A stretch of DNA of 8,125 nt from an uncultured Acidimicrobiaceae bacterium (GTDB taxonomy: Bacteria; Actinomycetota; Acidimicrobiia; Acidimicrobiales; Ilumatobacteraceae): NCBI GenBank assembly GCA_903919215.1, contig CAIXHI010000438.1, positions 1 to 8,125 of the forward strand, written 5' to 3'. The position numbers were made by a program, and so were the translations under genes. Position 1 is the stretch's first letter, and each line of letters begins with the position of its first letter. Of the stretch, positions 6,106 through 8,125 are shown piece by piece. The notes under the pieces are model-generated. The model did no database searches and was not told the origin of the DNA. It saw only the letters and a list, made by a program, of their open reading frames with translations.

Positions 6106-6244
6106 GGGGTCATTCTTCACCAGTGACGGACGGCCGCCGAACACGGATCAATACTGAAATGCAAAGGCTCACGAATGTCACCCACGGTGCGCCATGGTGC
6201 GTTCATGATGTAGAACGAGCAATCACGTCGAACCTGGGAGACGC
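6106..6244. promoter_or_regulatory. Divergent promoter region between the helicase and metallophosphoesterase genes
   Basis: About 139 bases separate the diverging starts. A relatively AT-rich pocket at 6147-6170 is the best place for the leftward promoter; if so, the GTG at 6144 would be too close to it and the ATG at 6105 is favoured. On the rightward side GGTGCG occurs at 6186-6191 and 6196-6201, one helical turn apart. The centre of this pair is also an imperfect palindrome, GCGCCATGGTGC (6189-6200). TAGAAC at 6211-6216 is a possible -10 for the rightward gene, though no matching -35 is seen. These assignments are tentative. Confidence 0.35.
6236..6240 (+). promoter_or_regulatory. Shine-Dalgarno site of the metallophosphoesterase gene
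   Basis: GGGAG lies four bases before the ATG at 6245-6247 and supports that start. The protein reaches its first catalytic motif (GDVHGH) only 13 residues in, normal for this family, so no upstream start is needed. Confidence 0.7.
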
Positions 6245-7258
6245 ATGAATCAGCAGACCATCAAGGGCTACGACGTGATCGGCGATGTGCACGGACACGT
6301 CCATGCGCTCGAAGGTCTGCTGCGCCAGATGGGCTACAGCCACGAGCATGGCCATTGGCGTCACCCGGAGCGGAAGGCGATTTTCGTCGGCGACCTCGTC
6401 GATCGGGGCACGCACCAGATCGCGACGGTGCAACTCGCGAGGGCGATGGTGGAGGCCGGCACGGCGCTGATGGTGATCGGCAACCACGAGTACAACGCTG
6501 TCGCCTGGGCGACACCTCGACCTGGTTGCCCGGGCGAGTTCTGCCGCACCCACAGCGACAACAAGTTCAAGCAACACAGGGCGTTCCTCGAACAGGTGGT
6601 GGAGGGATCGGCGTTGCACCAAGAGTTCCTCGACTGGTTCTGCACGCTGCCGCTGTGGCTGGAAGTCGAGTTGGGCGGCCAGAAGTTGCGGGTCGTGCAC
6701 GCCTGTTGGGACGACCCGTCAATGGACATCCTGCGCCCGCTGCTGAAGCCCGACCTGTCGCTGACGCGTGAAGCGGTCGAGATCACCTCGATTCGCGACA
6801 GTGCCGCCTACAACGCGCTCGAGGTTGTGTTGAAGGGTCCCGAGATCTGGCTCCAGGGGATCGCGTATCTCGACCATTCCGGCAAGGCCCGCCACGACGC
6901 CCGACGCCGTTGGTGGGATGCGGAGGCGCTCACCCTCGACGCTGCCGCGTTGATCCCTCGTGACGCGGTTGGCCCCGACGGTCAGCCGGTGCCGCCACTT
7001 CCCCACGTCGAGGTCGAGCCGATGGCGTCACGGAGCAACGACATCCCGGTCGTGGTTGGCCACTACTGGGAGTCGCCCGACGAGCTGTCGGTGTATTCAC
7101 CGCTCGTCACATGCGTCGACCACAGCCTGGCCAACAAGGGCCCGCTGGTTGCCTACCGCTGGAGCGGCGAAAGCCGCCTCGTCGATGCCAACCATGTGGC
7201 CTACTGGGTGCAGCACCCCGACGCCGAGGACGTACCCGACGAGGGCCCCGACGACTGA
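6245..7258 (+). CDS. Metallophosphoesterase, PPP/PrpE/ApaH-like
   Basis: A 337-aa cytosolic protein with the complete two-metal phosphoesterase signature: GDVHGH at 13-18, GDLVDRG at 49-55, GNHE at 79-82, the histidine of VVHACW at 152, and GHYW at 272-275. The order and spacing match the PPP-type phosphatases, a group that includes PrpE and ApaH (dinucleoside polyphosphate hydrolases), the phosphatase domain of bacterial Pnkp, and protein Ser/Thr phosphatases. The N-terminal part (LLRQMGY, WRHPERK, MVEAGTALMVIGNHE) resembles PrpE and Pnkp most. There is no kinase or ligase domain here, so it is not a full Pnkp. The C-terminal half (VEITSIRD, LKGPEIWL, RWWD, VDHSLANKGPLVAYRW) is like a widespread single-domain bacterial group of unknown substrate. 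It is 75 bases upstream of the HDAC-family gene on the same strand and probably shares its mRNA. Candidate substrates are a phosphoprotein, Ap4A-like nucleotide or nucleic-acid end; the sequence does not decide. Confidence 0.93.
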   Translation: MNQQTIKGYDVIGDVHGHVHALEGLLRQMGYSHEHGHWRHPERKAIFVGDLVDRGTHQIATVQLARAMVEAGTALMVIGNHEYNAVAWATPRPGCPGEFCRTHSDNKFKQHRAFLEQVVEGSALHQEFLDWFCTLPLWLEVELGGQKLRVVHACWDDPSMDILRPLLKPDLSLTREAVEITSIRDSAAYNALEVVLKGPEIWLQGIAYLDHSGKARHDARRRWWDAEALTLDAAALIPRDAVGPDGQPVPPLPHVEVEPMASRSNDIPVVVGHYWESPDELSVYSPLVTCVDHSLANKGPLVAYRWSGESRLVDANHVAYWVQHPDAEDVPDEGPDD

Positions 7259-7290
7259 ACGGTAGCAACTGGGGTCACGCAGGCACCCAC

Positions 7291-7314
7291 TTCGTGCGTT
7301 CTTCTCTCCACGAA
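7291..7314. repeat. Inverted repeat in the gap before the HDAC-family gene
   Basis: TTCGTG (7291-7296) and CACGAA (7309-7314) are perfect 6-bp inverted copies separated by a pyrimidine-rich 12-base spacer (cgttcttctctc). The element lies in the 75-base gap between the phosphoesterase stop and the next ATG, about 20 bases before it. It could be an operator half-site pair or an RNA hairpin near the translation start. It is not terminator-like, as no T-tract follows the right arm. Confidence 0.35.
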
Positions 7315-7333
7315 AGCGAGATGAGACGAACCG

Positions 7334-8125
7334 ATGAAGATCCGCTACCGCCCCGCCTACAACGCCACGAGTGTCGCCTACGACACCACCCGCAAGGCCA
7401 AGGCAATGGCCGCCGTCATCAGGGCCCGTCAGATCGATGGTGTCGAACTGGTGTCGCCGAAACTTGCCACCATCGAGGAACTCCTCGCCGTGCACCTGCG
7501 CGAGTACCTCAAGGCGTTGCGCGACGGCTCGCCTGAATCACTCGCCTCCAGCAACGGCATCGGGTGGGACGAGTACTTGCTCGCCGCCGTGCGTGCATCC
7601 ACAGGCGGCGTGCGTGATGCCGTGCTCGAGGCGTTCCTCAACCGGGTGCACTCGGGCTCGTTGTCGAGCGGCCTGCACCACGCACGCGCCGACCGCGGTG
7701 CCGGGTACTGCACCCTCAACGGTCTCGTCGTGGGTGCGTTCGCCGCCAAGGGCGCCGGTGCCAAGCGTGTGTTGATCGTCGACTTCGACGCCCACTGCGG
7801 TGGCGGCACGGCGTCCCTCATCGAAGGCCACGACGGCATCGAGCAGATCGATGTGTCGGTGTCGCCGTACGACCAGTACCCGTCGCGACCCACGGCCCGT
7901 CTGGTGGTGTCCGACGGCCGTGACTACCTGGGCGACATCGAGCGGATGCTCGCTACGGTCGAGTCGCCCAGAACCGTCAACGTGGTCATCTACAACGCCG
8001 GTATGGACCCGCACCACGCAGCCGGTGGTGTCGGCCCGATCGATGCTGAGGTGCTGCGTGCCCGCGAGGCAATGGTGTTCGAGTGGGCCAACTCGCACGG
8101 GCTGCCCGTGGCCTGGGTGCTGGCC
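7334..8125 (+). CDS. Histone deacetylase superfamily protein (AcuC/HDAC-like), C-terminus outside window
   Basis: From ATG at 7334 an open frame of 264 codons runs off the right edge. An in-frame TGA at 7322-7324 rules out an earlier start; the ribosome-binding site is weak. Motifs of the zinc-dependent deacetylase (arginase/deacetylase) fold appear in order: ATIEELLAVHLREYL at 46-59 (Ala-x-x-Glu-Glu ... His helix), HH at 115-116 (catalytic dyad), GYCTLN at 124-129, DFDAHCGGGT at 150-159 (zinc ligands D152 and H154), and YNAGMDPH at 220-227 (third ligand D225). The His dyad to D152 spacing of 36 is close to the 35 known in human HDAC8. The window ends at PVAWVLA, just where the catalytic GGY loop should follow. 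Bacterial members remove acyl groups from lysines, polyamines or small molecules; which one applies here cannot be told. It follows the metallophosphoesterase by 75 bases and is probably in the same operon. Confidence 0.92.
   Translation, partial: MKIRYRPAYNATSVAYDTTRKAKAMAAVIRARQIDGVELVSPKLATIEELLAVHLREYLKALRDGSPESLASSNGIGWDEYLLAAVRASTGGVRDAVLEAFLNRVHSGSLSSGLHHARADRGAGYCTLNGLVVGAFAAKGAGAKRVLIVDFDAHCGGGTASLIEGHDGIEQIDVSVSPYDQYPSRPTARLVVSDGRDYLGDIERMLATVESPRTVNVVIYNAGMDPHHAAGGVGPIDAEVLRAREAMVFEWANSHGLPVAWVLA

Noticed and set aside
5122..6126. 334-aa rightward open frame opposite the NERD helicase
   Set aside because: No family signature, and the composition is that of an antisense frame. The leftward frame has complete helicase motifs.
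6245..7258. Bacterial RNA-repair Pnkp
   Set aside because: Only the phosphatase-like domain is present; there is no P-loop kinase or ligase domain, and no Hen1 methyltransferase neighbour.
1..8125. Mobile element, CRISPR array, tRNA or rRNA
   Set aside because: No transposase or integrase motifs, no regularly spaced repeat-spacer units (the only long periodic repeat is coding TPR), and no tRNA cloverleaf or rRNA sequence recognised.

Overview
The window is GC-rich throughout (about two thirds G+C by eye), with the strong third-position G/C bias of a high-GC actinomycete. The protein style and codon use would fit Actinomycetota, perhaps Acidimicrobiia. That placement is an inference, as no marker gene is present. 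I see no rRNA, tRNA, CRISPR array, transposase, integrase or phage gene. The DNA is almost fully coding with short gaps.

Layout. Leftward block (1-2891): a ribbon-helix-helix (RHH) antitoxin-like protein of about 64 aa comes first. It is followed by an SNF2-family helicase/translocase of 552 aa with a C-terminal SWIM zinc finger, and then by an ADP-ribosylglycohydrolase (DraG-like) that runs off the left edge. Gaps of 98 and 88 bases separate them. Rightward gene (3040-4485): a 481-aa protein with six kinesin-light-chain-type TPR units at an exact 42-residue period and a very acidic tail. Leftward gene (4498-6105): a 535-aa protein with a NERD nuclease-like domain fused to a superfamily 1 (UvrD/Rep-type) helicase, convergent with the TPR gene and only 12 bases from it. 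Rightward block (6245-8125): a 337-aa PPP-type metallophosphoesterase, then a histone-deacetylase-superfamily enzyme cut by the right edge just where the conserved GGY loop is expected.

The two edge genes lack a stop codon inside the window, so a plain ORF scan misses them. Both were read directly from the sequence and carry clear catalytic motifs.

How they may work together. Two ATP-driven nucleic-acid motors sit among three enzymes that remove modifications (ADP-ribose, phosphate, acyl group) and a TPR scaffold. Each family is known in bacteria. What is notable is having SNF2, an ADP-ribosyl hydrolase, a PPP phosphatase, an HDAC-fold enzyme and KLC-like TPRs within 8 kb. This could be a DNA-repair or genome-maintenance neighbourhood, a defence-like accessory cluster, or a chance grouping of single genes. 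The mixed strand order argues for at least four transcription units. The sequence alone does not show a shared pathway.
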